A stretch of 64,000 nucleotides of DNA from CAG-791 sp963605745 (GTDB taxonomy: Bacteria > Bacillota > Clostridia > Lachnospirales > Lachnospiraceae): assembly GCA_963605745.1 (NCBI GenBank), contig CAVCWT010000010.1:1-64000 (forward strand), written 5' to 3'. A program made the translations under genes and the position numbers. Below, piece after piece: positions 51,703 through 60,598 of this stretch. Below the pieces are notes generated by a model, which was not told the DNA's origin, made no database searches, and saw only the letters and a program-made list of their open reading frames with translations. Every line of letters starts with the position of its first letter. Within the stretch, counting starts at the first letter, position 1.

Positions 51703-51832
51703 GTTTTTATAAGTATAACAATGCTGTCACAAATATACCAATGCAGATTCATGCTATAATGACAGGATGAATTTCATTTCAGATAGTGTCCCACCGTGCC
51801 TGTTGCTGACGTGGGAAATTACGAGGAACATC

Positions 51833-53965
51833 ATGGATCAAAACATATTCAACAAAGAGCAAGAGCATCTGACCGGGATTTATCGCAAGCTCCGGGAAAT
51901 GGATGCCGAACTGGAAAAGGACATTGCCGCATTAAATGAAAAGGCGGTGGAAGAGAAGGCCGACATTCTCACGAACATTCGCTATGACACGGCGGATGAC
52001 GAGGTGCGGACCGAATCCTACGGTGAAATCGAGACCTGGAACCGCTACATTGACACCTACAACATCCAGTCCGGTGCCATGACGGAAAAACAGAAAAAGA
52101 TTAAATTGCTGTTAGAGTCGCCGTATTTTGCCAGGGTGCGGCTGCAGTTCGCACCGGATGAGGAGCCCGAGGACTATTATATCGGGCGCAGTGCCATCTC
52201 AGAGAACGGCTATGATCAGCTGATCGTGGACTGGAGATCGCCGATTGCAGAGACCTATTACAATCAGGACAACGGCAGGACCTCCTATGAGGTGGATGGC
52301 CGCAAGATTTCGGTGGACCTGCTGCTGCGGCGCCAGTTCGATCTGGAGCACGACGAGCTGAAGGCGTATTTTGACACGCAGCTGGCCATTGAGGATCCGA
52401 TGCTGATCGCCTCCCTTTCCCGCCAGCACAGCGACAAGATGCAGGCCATCACTGTCACCATTCAGAAGGAGCAGAATGCGGTCATTCGCTATTCGGACGT
52501 TCCGGTCCTTCTCGTAAACGGCATTGCGGGCAGCGGCAAGACATCCGTCCTGCTGCAGCGCATCGCGTTCCTTTTCTATCACCAGAGGAAAACGCTTCGG
52601 CCGGAGCAGGTCTATCTGATCACGCTGAATCCGGTGTTCCGCCAGTACATCGACAACGTGCTGCCGGACATGGGTGAGCGCAACCCCAATACGCTGACCT
52701 GGACGGAGTTCCTGCAGATGGTGCACGATCCCATTCCGGACCCCGGCCTTGATACGAAGGCAGAGAGCCTGGAGCGAATCGATGCTGCCCTGCAGACCTT
52801 TACCTTTGAGACGGCGGACCTGAACCCCATCGACCAAAAGGGCAGAATGGTCCTGAACACGGACCGCATTCTGGAGATTCTGCAGCAAAGTGAAGGCAAG
52901 ATCCCCGCAGGTGTCCGGCTGATCCAGGTTACCGTCGAGGAGCTCCTGGACGAGGCCAAGCGCGCTCTTCACAGGAAGCGGGCAAAAGGCGAAACAGAAG
53001 ACGACCGCTATACCAGCGATGACGATGAGGCAGAGCAGCAGGCAGAAGAGACTGCAGAAACGGCCGGAATCGATGAATCCTCGGCTACTCCTATGGATGA
53101 ACGGGAGGAGAACCGCATTCAGAACAATTACGGCGGTGCCTTCAAGATGATCCGTGAATGCGGGTGGCTGAACATCGAGCACATCGGCCAGCGGATCCTT
53201 GGCAAAAAGAAGCTGACCTCCATCGAGTGGTTCTACCTGCACATGGCGCTGACAGGTGAATGTGACCGCACGGCGCGGTATGTGTGCATCGATGAGGTGC
53301 AGGACTACACCAAGGCACAGCTGATGGTGTTCGCACGTTATTTTGTCAACGCTAAATTCATGCTCCTGGGCGATGAATTCCAGTCAATCCGCGAAGGGAA
53401 TGTGGCCTTTTCTGAAATTCACGAGCTGTTCCGGGAAAAGGGCAAGGAAACGGTAGAACTGCCTTTGCAGACGAGCTACCGTTCCTCTCCGGAAATTACG
53501 GCCCTGTTCGCAGGAATCCTTCCTGCAAAAAAACGACTCCAGGCCCAGTCCGTACAGCGGCCGGGGACAGAGCCCTGCCTCATTGCGGCTGCCTCAAAGG
53601 AGGAATGGCTGCAGCACCTGGTAACTGCGATTGAGACGCAGAGCAAGGAACCGGGCATCACGGCGATTGTCTGCGCAGATAAAAAGAGCCTCGACCGGGT
53701 TCGTGCAAAGCTCCAGACCGTCATGGGCGAGAACACGCCCCACATCGTCGGCAAGGAGGAGTCTATCCCGAAGAGCGGAGCGATTCTTATCACCCTGGCG
53801 TACGCAAAAGGACTTGAGTTCGACCACGTGATCCTGCCGGATGCCGATGAGAAGACTTATCCGGAAGGCGAGCTGCCTTGCCATCGCCTGTATACGGCGA
53901 TCTCGAGAGCAACGCAGTCGATCACGATCCTGAGCTGCGGAGCGATGAGCCCGATTCTGAAATGA
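51833..53965 (+). CDS. helD: HelD-like UvrD/Rep-type helicase
   Basis: A 710-aa protein with the HelD plan: a coiled-coil N-terminal arm (~1-100; EQEHLTGIYRKLREMDAELE), YYIGRSAIS and the IVDWRSPIAETYY motif diagnostic of HelD, then helicase motifs: LLVNGIAGSGKTSVLLQRIA (Walker A), VCIDEVQDYTKAQL (Walker B), LLGDEFQSI, LQTSYRSSPEI and, near the end, AYAKGLEFDHVILPDA and LYTAISRATQSITIL. A ~60-residue acidic insert (TEDDRYTSDDDEAEQQAEE) interrupts the middle. HelD recycles stalled RNA polymerase from DNA. The ATG at 51833 follows ACGAGGAACATC; upstream ATG at 51767 is not used. Confidence 0.92.
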   Translation: MDQNIFNKEQEHLTGIYRKLREMDAELEKDIAALNEKAVEEKADILTNIRYDTADDEVRTESYGEIETWNRYIDTYNIQSGAMTEKQKKIKLLLESPYFARVRLQFAPDEEPEDYYIGRSAISENGYDQLIVDWRSPIAETYYNQDNGRTSYEVDGRKISVDLLLRRQFDLEHDELKAYFDTQLAIEDPMLIASLSRQHSDKMQAITVTIQKEQNAVIRYSDVPVLLVNGIAGSGKTSVLLQRIAFLFYHQRKTLRPEQVYLITLNPVFRQYIDNVLPDMGERNPNTLTWTEFLQMVHDPIPDPGLDTKAESLERIDAALQTFTFETADLNPIDQKGRMVLNTDRILEILQQSEGKIPAGVRLIQVTVEELLDEAKRALHRKRAKGETEDDRYTSDDDEAEQQAEETAETAGIDESSATPMDEREENRIQNNYGGAFKMIRECGWLNIEHIGQRILGKKKLTSIEWFYLHMALTGECDRTARYVCIDEVQDYTKAQLMVFARYFVNAKFMLLGDEFQSIREGNVAFSEIHELFREKGKETVELPLQTSYRSSPEITALFAGILPAKKRLQAQSVQRPGTEPCLIAAASKEEWLQHLVTAIETQSKEPGITAIVCADKKSLDRVRAKLQTVMGENTPHIVGKEESIPKSGAILITLAYAKGLEFDHVILPDADEKTYPEGELPCHRLYTAISRATQSITILSCGAMSPILK

Positions 53966-53980
53966 GAGCAGAGTTTACTG

Positions 53981-54143
53981 GTTGCCGGCGACAGGGTGGC
54001 GGCAGAATGTCCGGCTGCAGGGCCTTTCGCAAGCCTTGGTACTTGCGAGTGTCCTTTGCGAGCTTAGTACCACTAGGTCTTGCGAACGGAGACGAGAGTC
54101 GTCCCTGCAGCGGACATCTCCGCCAGGACCCGTCGTCGGCAAC
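53981..54143. repeat. Long-hairpin repeat (family A), full copy
   Basis: GTTGCCGGCGAC and GTCGTCGGCAAC form the base of the stem. It encloses GGCGGCAGAATGTCC/GGACATCTCCGCC, CTGCAGGG/CCCTGCAG and the inner TGGTACT/AGTACCA stem. It ends 20 nt before the ATG at 54163. Base pairs in all three stems differ from the copy at 6771 by paired changes. Confidence 0.85.
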
Positions 54144-54162
54144 AGGCAAGATGGGAGGTAGT

Positions 54163-54459
54163 ATGTTTTTTTTCCTGCAGAAACGAGTAACGCTTGCCGA
54201 TGGCGGCAAGGAGGAGATTGCACGTAAGGAGCAGCAGCTAAAGGATGCCGGGATTCGGACGAATTCCTGGTCGACCGGTGCGCCCCTTGTGATCAGCGGT
54301 CCGCAGATGAAAACGGCGGATTGGGCAGATGGCCATTATGTGAACCACGAGGAGGAGCGCAAGGTCTACCACCTGGAGGTTGCAGTGAAGGACCAGTACC
54401 GCGCGATGAAGATTCTCATGGGCGAGGATGCGGCACTGGGAGAAGATTTTATCAAGTGA
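54163..54459 (+). CDS. Hypothetical 98-aa protein
   Basis: Not recognised. The start FFFLQKRVTLADGGKEEIAR, a pattern of alternating strands and helices, and no signal peptide or membrane helix suggest a small soluble alpha/beta protein (the fold looks like a ferredoxin-type strand-helix-strand unit). KVYHLEVAVKDQYRAMKILM is the most regular helix. ATGGGAGGTAG gives a strong ribosome site at normal distance, so I consider it real. It lies between a family A repeat and nth. Confidence 0.6.
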   Translation: MFFFLQKRVTLADGGKEEIARKEQQLKDAGIRTNSWSTGAPLVISGPQMKTADWADGHYVNHEEERKVYHLEVAVKDQYRAMKILMGEDAALGEDFIK

Positions 54460-54557
54460 GGATGGCAGCTGCGAATTTCGTTTACGAAACGGTGAGTGGT
54501 GTATGGCCGGTTATTTGGTAAACGCTGTATGAGGTGACTGCAGCAAGGGTAGAAATC

Positions 54558-55217
54558 GTGGATAAAAAGGAACTGGCTCTCGCTGTGATCGAGAGGCTGA
54601 AAACGGAATATCCGGATTCCGGGTGCTCGCTGGATTACAAGGATGCCTGGCAGCTGCTGGTGAGTGTGCGCCTTGCGGCGCAGTGCACCGATGCCAGAGT
54701 CAACGTAGTTATGGCGGATCTGTTAAAGGTCTATCCGAGCGTGGCAGCACTTGCTGCGGCGGAGCCGGAGGAGATCGAGGAGATTGTGCGCCCCTGCGGC
54801 CTTGGCAGGTCCAAGGCAAGGGACATCAGTGCCTGCATGCGCCTGCTGCATGAGCAATATCAGGATATCGTACCGGACACAATGGATGAGCTGCTGGCAC
54901 TCCCCGGCGTTGGGCGAAAGAGCGCCAATCTGATCCTGGGAGACATCTACGGGAAGCCTGCCATTGTTACGGACACGCACTGCATTCGGCTCTGCAATCT
55001 CATCGGCCTTGTGGATGACACAAAGGACCCAGGCAAGGTGGAAAAGGCTCTGTGGCAAATCATTCCTCCAAAGGAGGGCAACCAGCTCTGCCACCGGTTC
55101 GTGGACCACGGAAGAGCCGTCTGCATTGCCAGAAGGCCCCAGTGCGACAAATGCTGCCTGGCCGATGTGTGCAGGCACGGAAAAGAGCAGGCACACCAGA
55201 GGGATTGTGTGAAATAA
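54558..55217 (+). CDS. nth: Endonuclease III
   Basis: A 219-aa base-excision DNA glycosylase/AP lyase. The helix-hairpin-helix LLALPGVGRKSANLILGD contains the catalytic Lys, and VTDTHCIRLCNLIGLV the catalytic Asp (the family usually has VDTHV). The [4Fe-4S] motif C-x6-C-x2-C-x5-C is complete (CIARRPQCDKCCLADVC). It removes oxidised pyrimidines. The GTG at 54558 has AAGGGTAG at 8 nt; a GTG at 54534 would add eight residues and has no ribosome site. It is followed by the AAA ATPase gene at 55280. Confidence 0.95.
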   Translation: MDKKELALAVIERLKTEYPDSGCSLDYKDAWQLLVSVRLAAQCTDARVNVVMADLLKVYPSVAALAAAEPEEIEEIVRPCGLGRSKARDISACMRLLHEQYQDIVPDTMDELLALPGVGRKSANLILGDIYGKPAIVTDTHCIRLCNLIGLVDDTKDPGKVEKALWQIIPPKEGNQLCHRFVDHGRAVCIARRPQCDKCCLADVCRHGKEQAHQRDCVK

Positions 55218-55279
55218 AGGTGACGATTTATCAATGTGGCAAAACAGATACCAAAATCAGCTGAAGAGGGGAGTTGTCA

Positions 55280-56689
55280 GTGGACAACAATTTATTTTCT
55301 GATATGTATCAGGATCTTTATGGAAACAACAAAAAAGCCGGGAAAAACGAGAAGTCTTCAAATGGGCTGGCCGGTGGCGAAAACGATTCTTCGAAAACGA
55401 GCATAAATAGCGATTCTGCAGCCAAACCGGGCTCCGCAGCTAAACCAGGCGCTGCAGCTCCCAGCTCTGCAGACCGTATGCGATCCTCTGTGGATGCCAT
55501 GGATGAAGCGATGAAGGCTTTGCAGGAAATGGAGGTCAAGCTGCGCAAGGAAAACCTGGACAAGCTGATGGCCTTAACACCCTACCTTTCCGGAAAGCAG
55601 AATTCCATTCAAAACGCCAACAAAGGATCCGGCACAGAGGCCGGACAGGGCGGAGCTGCCGCAGAGAACGGGGAGCAGAATGAGGCACAAAGGAAGAAAA
55701 TAATGAATCCTGAAGAAAGCAGCTCTTTGGAGTCCTCGTCACAGAAAACGGAACAGAAGATGGAAGAGAAAACAGAGCAGAGCATGGCACAGGAACAGAC
55801 TGAACCGGAGACTGATCCCATGGAGGATCTGAATGAACTCATCGGTCTTTCCGGGATCAAGCACGACGTAAAAGAGCTCTATGATTTTACCAGAATTCAA
55901 AAGCTCCGCAAGGAGGCTGGGATGAAGACCGTTCCTGTCTCCATGCATCTCGTATTCACAGGGAATCCCGGAACCGGCAAGACTACCGTGGCCAGAATTC
56001 TCGCAAGATTATATAAACAGATCGGTGTCTTATCCAAAGGCCAGCTCGTCGAATGCGACCGCTCGGGACTGGTGGCAGGGTATGTTGGCCAGACAGCGGT
56101 GAAAACCCAGAAAAAGATTGAAGAGGCCATGGGCGGCGTTCTCTTTATTGATGAGGCCTATTCCCTGGCGCGTAATGTTGAGAACGGGACCGACTTTGGC
56201 CAGGAGGCCATCGATACGCTGCTGAAAGCCATGGAGGATCACCGAGAGGACTTTGTCGTGATCGTCGCCGGTTACACCGGCCCCATGGAGACATTCATTC
56301 AGTCCAATCCGGGCTTAAAGAGCCGCTTTAACAAGTTCATTGAATTCCCGGATTATACTGTGGATGAGCTGCTGCAGATCTTTGACCTTAACTGCAGCAA
56401 ATACCAGTATATTCCGGATCCGGAGGCAAGAGACCAGGTAAAAACCCTGATCATGCTCCAGAAATCGAAAACTCCGGAGAACTTTGCCAACGCAAGAGCC
56501 GTACGGAACCTGTTCGAGACCATCATTACGAACCAGGCAAGGCGGGTTGCTCAGCTCGAAAAGCCAACCGTAGAGGAAATGCAGCGGATCATGCTGGAGG
56601 ATCTGCGGGACGAAGAAACGGATGAGGTGTTGGCTGCGAATGTCACGGATACAAAAACAACGACAGATTCCACCAATGGAGCAATATAA
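55280..56689 (+). CDS. AAA-family ATPase, CbbX/SpoVK-like
   Basis: A 469-aa protein. Residues 1-180 are low-complexity (Ser, Ala, Gly, Gln, Glu, Lys) with a short helix MDAMDEAMKALQEMEVKLR. The AAA module (~190-455) has LIGLSGIKHDVKELYDF, Walker A FTGNPGTGKTTVAR, Walker B GGVLFIDEAYSL, sensor 1 IVAGYTGPM and the arginine-finger region NPGLKSRFNKFIEF, all typical of the CbbX/SpoVK group. Start: GTG at 55280 has GAAGAGGGGAG at 6-7 nt; a TTG at 55274 is too close. Role unknown; members act as remodelling chaperones or in sporulation. Confidence 0.88.
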   Translation: MDNNLFSDMYQDLYGNNKKAGKNEKSSNGLAGGENDSSKTSINSDSAAKPGSAAKPGAAAPSSADRMRSSVDAMDEAMKALQEMEVKLRKENLDKLMALTPYLSGKQNSIQNANKGSGTEAGQGGAAAENGEQNEAQRKKIMNPEESSSLESSSQKTEQKMEEKTEQSMAQEQTEPETDPMEDLNELIGLSGIKHDVKELYDFTRIQKLRKEAGMKTVPVSMHLVFTGNPGTGKTTVARILARLYKQIGVLSKGQLVECDRSGLVAGYVGQTAVKTQKKIEEAMGGVLFIDEAYSLARNVENGTDFGQEAIDTLLKAMEDHREDFVVIVAGYTGPMETFIQSNPGLKSRFNKFIEFPDYTVDELLQIFDLNCSKYQYIPDPEARDQVKTLIMLQKSKTPENFANARAVRNLFETIITNQARRVAQLEKPTVEEMQRIMLEDLRDEETDEVLAANVTDTKTTTDSTNGAI

Positions 56690-56710
56690 AACAGGAATGA
56701 CATTGCGCCC

Positions 56711-56739
56711 TCACAGCGGACATCTCCGCCAGGACCCGC
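56711..56739. repeat. Family A repeat, right half only
   Basis: TCACAGCGGACATCTCCGCC followed by AGGACCCG matches the right arm of the full copies. The left arm is absent. It lies in the 94 nt between the AAA gene and the PAP2 gene. Confidence 0.65.
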
Positions 56740-56783
56740 TGATTGGCTGATGTGTGGACAGCGATGCAGCAAGAACATAAGAG

Positions 56784-57290
56784 ATGCGAAACAGAAACTA
56801 CGAGGAATTCTACAATAGAATGACAGAAGGGATCCGCCAGAGCCAGGGCGGCGTACGGATTCTGCAGGGAACCGACCGGGTACTGCGCTATGTGATGGAG
56901 ATCTTCTATCCGGTATTCCTTGTGTGGCAGCTCTTTTGCGCAGGCCTGCAGGAGACGCTGCCTTATGTGGTGATCCCGGGGGCGGCATTCGTTATTTTCA
57001 GTCTGATCCGCAGTAAAATCGATCGAAAGCGACCGTACGAGGAGTGGGACATTGAGCCTTTGATTCACCGGGACGGAACCGGGCACTCGATGCCGAGCCG
57101 CCATGTGTTCTCCGCGGCGATGATCGCCATGTGCGCACTGCGGGCGAACCCGGTGCTGGGAATGATCTGCCTGATCTTATCTGCCGTGATCGCGGGCTGC
57201 CGGGTACTGGGCGGAGTCCATTACCCGGAGGATGTGATCGCAGGATATGCGGTCGGCGTGGCAGCAGGAGCACTGCTGCTGATGATGTGA
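56784..57290 (+). CDS. PAP2-family membrane phosphatase
   Basis: A 168-aa phosphatase with the three PAP2 motifs: KIDRKRPYE (K-x6-R-P), SMPSRH (PSGH-like; Ser-Arg-His instead of Ser-Gly-His) and CRVLGGVHYPEDVIAG (S/C-R-x5-H-x3-D). Four to five helices. It would dephosphorylate a lipid phosphate such as undecaprenyl pyrophosphate or phosphatidic acid at the membrane. The replacement of Gly by Arg in motif 2 is also seen in some Firmicutes members. The ribosome site (AAGAACATAAGAG) is weak. Confidence 0.85.
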   Translation: MRNRNYEEFYNRMTEGIRQSQGGVRILQGTDRVLRYVMEIFYPVFLVWQLFCAGLQETLPYVVIPGAAFVIFSLIRSKIDRKRPYEEWDIEPLIHRDGTGHSMPSRHVFSAAMIAMCALRANPVLGMICLILSAVIAGCRVLGGVHYPEDVIAGYAVGVAAGALLLMM

Positions 57291-57352
57291 CACGGAGCGA
57301 GGATCTGCCGGAGACACATTGTTCGAGTGACAAAAGGATATGAGGGAAAACC

Positions 57353-57943
57353 ATGAATCAGAACGGGAAGAGAAGACGCAGCGGGGAGCCTTTCGGCAGA
57401 ATTAAAAGGCAGCTCCGGGACGAGCAAGGCATGATCGTTGCCATTGCCATCATGCTGACAGCCGTGATCGCGGCGACCATTCTGTTCGTTGTGATTCCGG
57501 GATATCAGCAGCACCTTCGGGATGCAAAGGTCGAGATGGATTCTACGAGCGTTGCGACAGCAAGAGACGTGGCCTCTATTACCTATCTGCAGGACGGGAA
57601 TCCGGGGCTCGTCACTTACTATTACGATGAGCTTAATCACAAGTGCCTCCCACTGGATGAGATCGATTCCATTCAGCCTTACGGGCGCAGCGAAGAGGCA
57701 CAGAACCAAAAGGGCGAAACCGGCGCAAAGGGCGTTCCGAACCTTGGGGAGGATAACGGCGGAGCGCAGCTCATTGCCATTACCTTCAAGGACAATGAGA
57801 TCCTCAACATTCGCTGGACTGGCAAGAAGTGTACCGTTCTCGATTATGATCTGATGACCGTAGAGGAGCACAATGCACTGACGACGAAACAGCTGGATGA
57901 GCTGGAAAAGGACAGACAGCGTTTGCAGGAGGAACAAGGATGA
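57353..57943 (+). CDS. Pilin-like membrane protein of the type IV pilus cluster
   Basis: A 196-aa protein with a basic N-terminus, then EQGMIVAIAIMLTAVIAATI as single N-terminal hydrophobic helix and a soluble C-terminal part. A prepilin-type cut after Gly is possible, but the Glu at position 5 of normal pilins is missing. The last four bases overlap the prepilin peptidase start, so the two are translationally coupled. It may be a pseudopilin, or a membrane-anchored accessory protein. TATGAGGGAAAACC precedes the ATG. Confidence 0.6.
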   Translation: MNQNGKRRRSGEPFGRIKRQLRDEQGMIVAIAIMLTAVIAATILFVVIPGYQQHLRDAKVEMDSTSVATARDVASITYLQDGNPGLVTYYYDELNHKCLPLDEIDSIQPYGRSEEAQNQKGETGAKGVPNLGEDNGGAQLIAITFKDNEILNIRWTGKKCTVLDYDLMTVEEHNALTTKQLDELEKDRQRLQEEQG

Positions 57944-58839
57944 CTTTTCAGGAATTGCAGCAGGTACCGATTCTGGCAGGATATGTTGTGATCATGACCC
58001 TGATTCTGGGGGCTGTGTTCGGGAGCTTTTTGAACTGCATGGCCTGGCGCATCGTGCACGGCGAGAAGATCTGGAATGGCCGCAGCCACTGCGCAACCTG
58101 CGGGCATCCGCTAAAGGCGGTCGATCTGGTGCCGGTGTTCAGCTATCTCTTTTTGAAGGGGAAATGCCGCTACTGCGGAGAGAAGATCTCGCCCCGCTAC
58201 ATGGTAACGGAGATTCTGAGTGCCTTGTGGTGGCTCTCCTGTGTCCTGCGATTCGGCCTGACGGTGCAGACAATCCGCGTGCTGGCGGTGATCTGTATCC
58301 TCTTTGCCCTGTCACTGGTGGATCTGGAATCCTACCGGATCCCAAACGGATTCGTGATCGCACTGATCGTGGTCTATGCGGTGACATTCCCTTTTATTGA
58401 ACTGGGAATCGGCGGAGCAGACGGTTCCACCTTGGCCGCTGCAGTCCTGATGACACAGAGCGCCGACGGCCCCACAGCAGTCTTTGTGGCCGGCAAGACC
58501 GGTTCTGCGCTGGCAGCTCTTGGTCCTGCACTCCTTCAGAGTCTTGGCGGTGCGCTGCTCCTTGGCGGGGGCCTTCTCGTTATTTCGCTCCTTTTCGAGA
58601 AGGTAGCCGGCAAGGAAGGCCTCGGCGGCGGGGACATCAAGCTGTTCTTTGCGGTCGGCCTGTATCTGGGACCCTTAAACGGCCTGCTGTGCCTCATCAT
58701 TTCCTGTGTGATCGGCCTTTTGCTGGTCGCCCTCATGCGAAAGGGCAAAATACCGTTCGGCCCTGCCATTGCGATCGGAATGATGATCTGCCTCTATTGG
58801 GGAGATGGCGCTGTAAACTGGTATTTGAACCTGTTGTAG
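57940..58839 (+). CDS. pilD: Prepilin peptidase
   Basis: A 299-aa A24 family aspartic protease with 7-8 helices. The N-terminal GAVFGSFLNCMAWRI and the zinc site CATCGHPL/CRYCGEKIS (four Cys) are complete. Catalytic Asp residues sit in SLVDLESYRIPN and LGGGDIKLFF. It cuts prepilin leaders and, in many cases, methylates the new N-terminus. A ~50-residue loop rich in Ala and Gly (GADGSTLAAAVLMTQSADGP) is inserted between the catalytic helices. GCAGGAGGAACAAGG serves as ribosome site inside the previous gene. Confidence 0.94.
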   Translation: MTFQELQQVPILAGYVVIMTLILGAVFGSFLNCMAWRIVHGEKIWNGRSHCATCGHPLKAVDLVPVFSYLFLKGKCRYCGEKISPRYMVTEILSALWWLSCVLRFGLTVQTIRVLAVICILFALSLVDLESYRIPNGFVIALIVVYAVTFPFIELGIGGADGSTLAAAVLMTQSADGPTAVFVAGKTGSALAALGPALLQSLGGALLLGGGLLVISLLFEKVAGKEGLGGGDIKLFFAVGLYLGPLNGLLCLIISCVIGLLLVALMRKGKIPFGPAIAIGMMICLYWGDGAVNWYLNLL

Positions 58840-59081
58840 CGTCCATGGAGCAATGCAATTGGCCGGAGGTCGCCGCTAAACAGTTACGTTTTTCTTTGGA
58901 CAGGAATGGCCTTCACGATGCCAATGTGTGGCTTTTGATGCTGAAAAAGCGGAATGTATCCGTGCATATCTACAATGAGGCACAATAAGATTTCCAAATG
59001 TGCTCATCAGTACCGGCTTTGAACATGGACCCCGGATGTGTGAATAGATACTTTTGAGGGAGCATTTGGTACGGACAACTG
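58840..59081 (+). other. Intergenic stretch with MITE end
   Basis: No gene is seen. GCTAAACAGTTACGTTTTT at 58875-58893 equals the right end of MITE copy C plus its flank; the rest of the element is missing. The ~180 nt after it show no clear feature before the promoter at 59082. Confidence 0.55.
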
Positions 59082-59110
59082 TTGTTAACCACAATGGCTT
59101 GTGCTACTAT
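59082..59110 (+). promoter_or_regulatory. Probable promoter of the pilM operon
   Basis: TTGTTA (59082-59087), 17-nt spacer, TACTAT (59105-59110), 133 nt before the pilM ATG. Four of six positions match in each box. Confidence 0.5.
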
Positions 59111-59242
59111 CATAAATACGTATGACTATCGGGAATTTTGACCAAAATCAATAATGTGTCGTGATTATGGCCTTCTCCTGCCGGGCGCAGGAGTGAATTC
59201 ACAGTCATTATCTCATCTTTATAGAAACGGACAGGGAAATCT

Positions 59243-60598
59243 ATGGCAGCCAAATATATTGGAATTGATGTAGAGGACCGGTTTCTGAAAATCGTCGTCA
59301 TGAACGGGAAGAAGGTTACCCGGACGATTCAGGAGGTTATGCCGGACAATATGGTGGTAGGCGGCAGAATTGTCGCATTTCATGCCCTGGCAGACTACCT
59401 TCGTGAAGTGGTAAAGCGCAGCAAAATTCATGTCCGCAAGGCCGTCATCGTTCTCCCTTCGGAAACCTATCATATCCGAAGAGTCCGCCTTCCTCGCATG
59501 AGCGCGCAGCAGCTGCAGATCAATATGCCGTACGAATTCCACGACTATCTGCAGGAAGATACCGATCAATACGTATTCGACTATTCTGTTCTGTCCTCTG
59601 ACAACAAGGAAATGGAACTCCTCATCGCCGCCTTCTCCAAGAGCCAGGTGGCGGAATACAAGAACATGTGCAAACGTGCGGGACTCACGCTGGTCAAGCT
59701 GGTTCCGGACGTGTTAACCGTGCAGCAAATTGTTCTGCCTCCGGAGGACCCCGCTGTTCGCAAAAAACGACTCGCACTCGAGGAAAAGGAACAGGCAAGG
59801 CTCCGCAAAGAGGAGGCCAAGGCGGCATCGAATGAGAAAAAGGCTCTGGATCGCATGCACCGAAAGAGTGGCCTGTCGGTAGAAGAGCTCTCTGCACGTG
59901 CGGCAGAAGAGGCAAGGCTCCGCAGCGCACAAAACGGTGCGACAGGTACGCAGGCAGCGGAAGGTGCAGCGGCAGGACCGGTCGGTATCGGGACAGCTCC
60001 CGGAACAACTACTCCCGGATCATCGGCATTCGGCACTGTTGCCTCAGGAACGACCGGCAGTGCAGGCGGCGCGGTCCAGTCTGCGGCAGGAGGCTTTGCC
60101 CAGACCATCGGCTCGCAGCTTCCCGAGAACACAACGGTATTCCAGGACTATGCTGTCCTTTGCATTGAATACGATAAGGTTAAGCTCCATTTCTATTCGA
60201 ATGGTGCCTATGAAATTACCAGAAACCTGAACATCAACGAAAAGAGGGCCTGCGAGGTTGTAGCAAGAGAGAAGGGTGTTGACATTCACATCGCACAGCT
60301 CATGGTGGATCGCAACCAGGACAATGTGCTCGGGAGCGAGGCCGTTCTGGATCTGCTGGGCGACTTTGCAACCGAGGTGATGCGTGTCATTAACTTTTAC
60401 AACTACAACAATCCCCGGAACAACATCGATGCGATCTATTACTATGGACGCGTTATCAGCACAGAGCTGGTATCTGAGGTGGAAGAGACAACAGGACTTC
60501 CGATCCGTCCGCTGACGGATCTCCTGCCGGAAGATACCGCAGAACACAAACGGGGCCTGCAGGTTATGATGCAAGGATATGGAGCAATTCTGGAATAA
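59243..60598 (+). CDS. pilM: PilM-like type IV pilus assembly protein with large insert
   Basis: A 451-aa actin-like (FtsA/PilM fold) cytoplasmic protein. YIGIDVEDRFLKIVVM is the N-terminal phosphate loop, KAVIVLPSETYHIRRVRLP and VLTVQQIV the family core, and TEVMRVINFYNYNNPRNNID plus IYYYGRVI the C-terminal half. Residues ~165-293 form an insert absent in usual PilM (~350 aa): a charged coiled-coil region, then a Gly/Ala/Thr/Ser-rich stretch (GTGTQAAEGAAAGPVG-like). PilM with PilN and PilO forms the inner alignment complex. GACAGGGAAATCT precedes the ATG. The 45-bp array follows its stop codon. Confidence 0.82.
   Translation: MAAKYIGIDVEDRFLKIVVMNGKKVTRTIQEVMPDNMVVGGRIVAFHALADYLREVVKRSKIHVRKAVIVLPSETYHIRRVRLPRMSAQQLQINMPYEFHDYLQEDTDQYVFDYSVLSSDNKEMELLIAAFSKSQVAEYKNMCKRAGLTLVKLVPDVLTVQQIVLPPEDPAVRKKRLALEEKEQARLRKEEAKAASNEKKALDRMHRKSGLSVEELSARAAEEARLRSAQNGATGTQAAEGAAAGPVGIGTAPGTTTPGSSAFGTVASGTTGSAGGAVQSAAGGFAQTIGSQLPENTTVFQDYAVLCIEYDKVKLHFYSNGAYEITRNLNINEKRACEVVAREKGVDIHIAQLMVDRNQDNVLGSEAVLDLLGDFATEVMRVINFYNYNNPRNNIDAIYYYGRVISTELVSEVEETTGLPIRPLTDLLPEDTAEHKRGLQVMMQGYGAILE

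Noticed and set aside
54534..54557. Earlier GTG start for endonuclease III
   Set aside because: No ribosome site; the GTG at 54558 has AAGGG at proper distance and gives the usual length.
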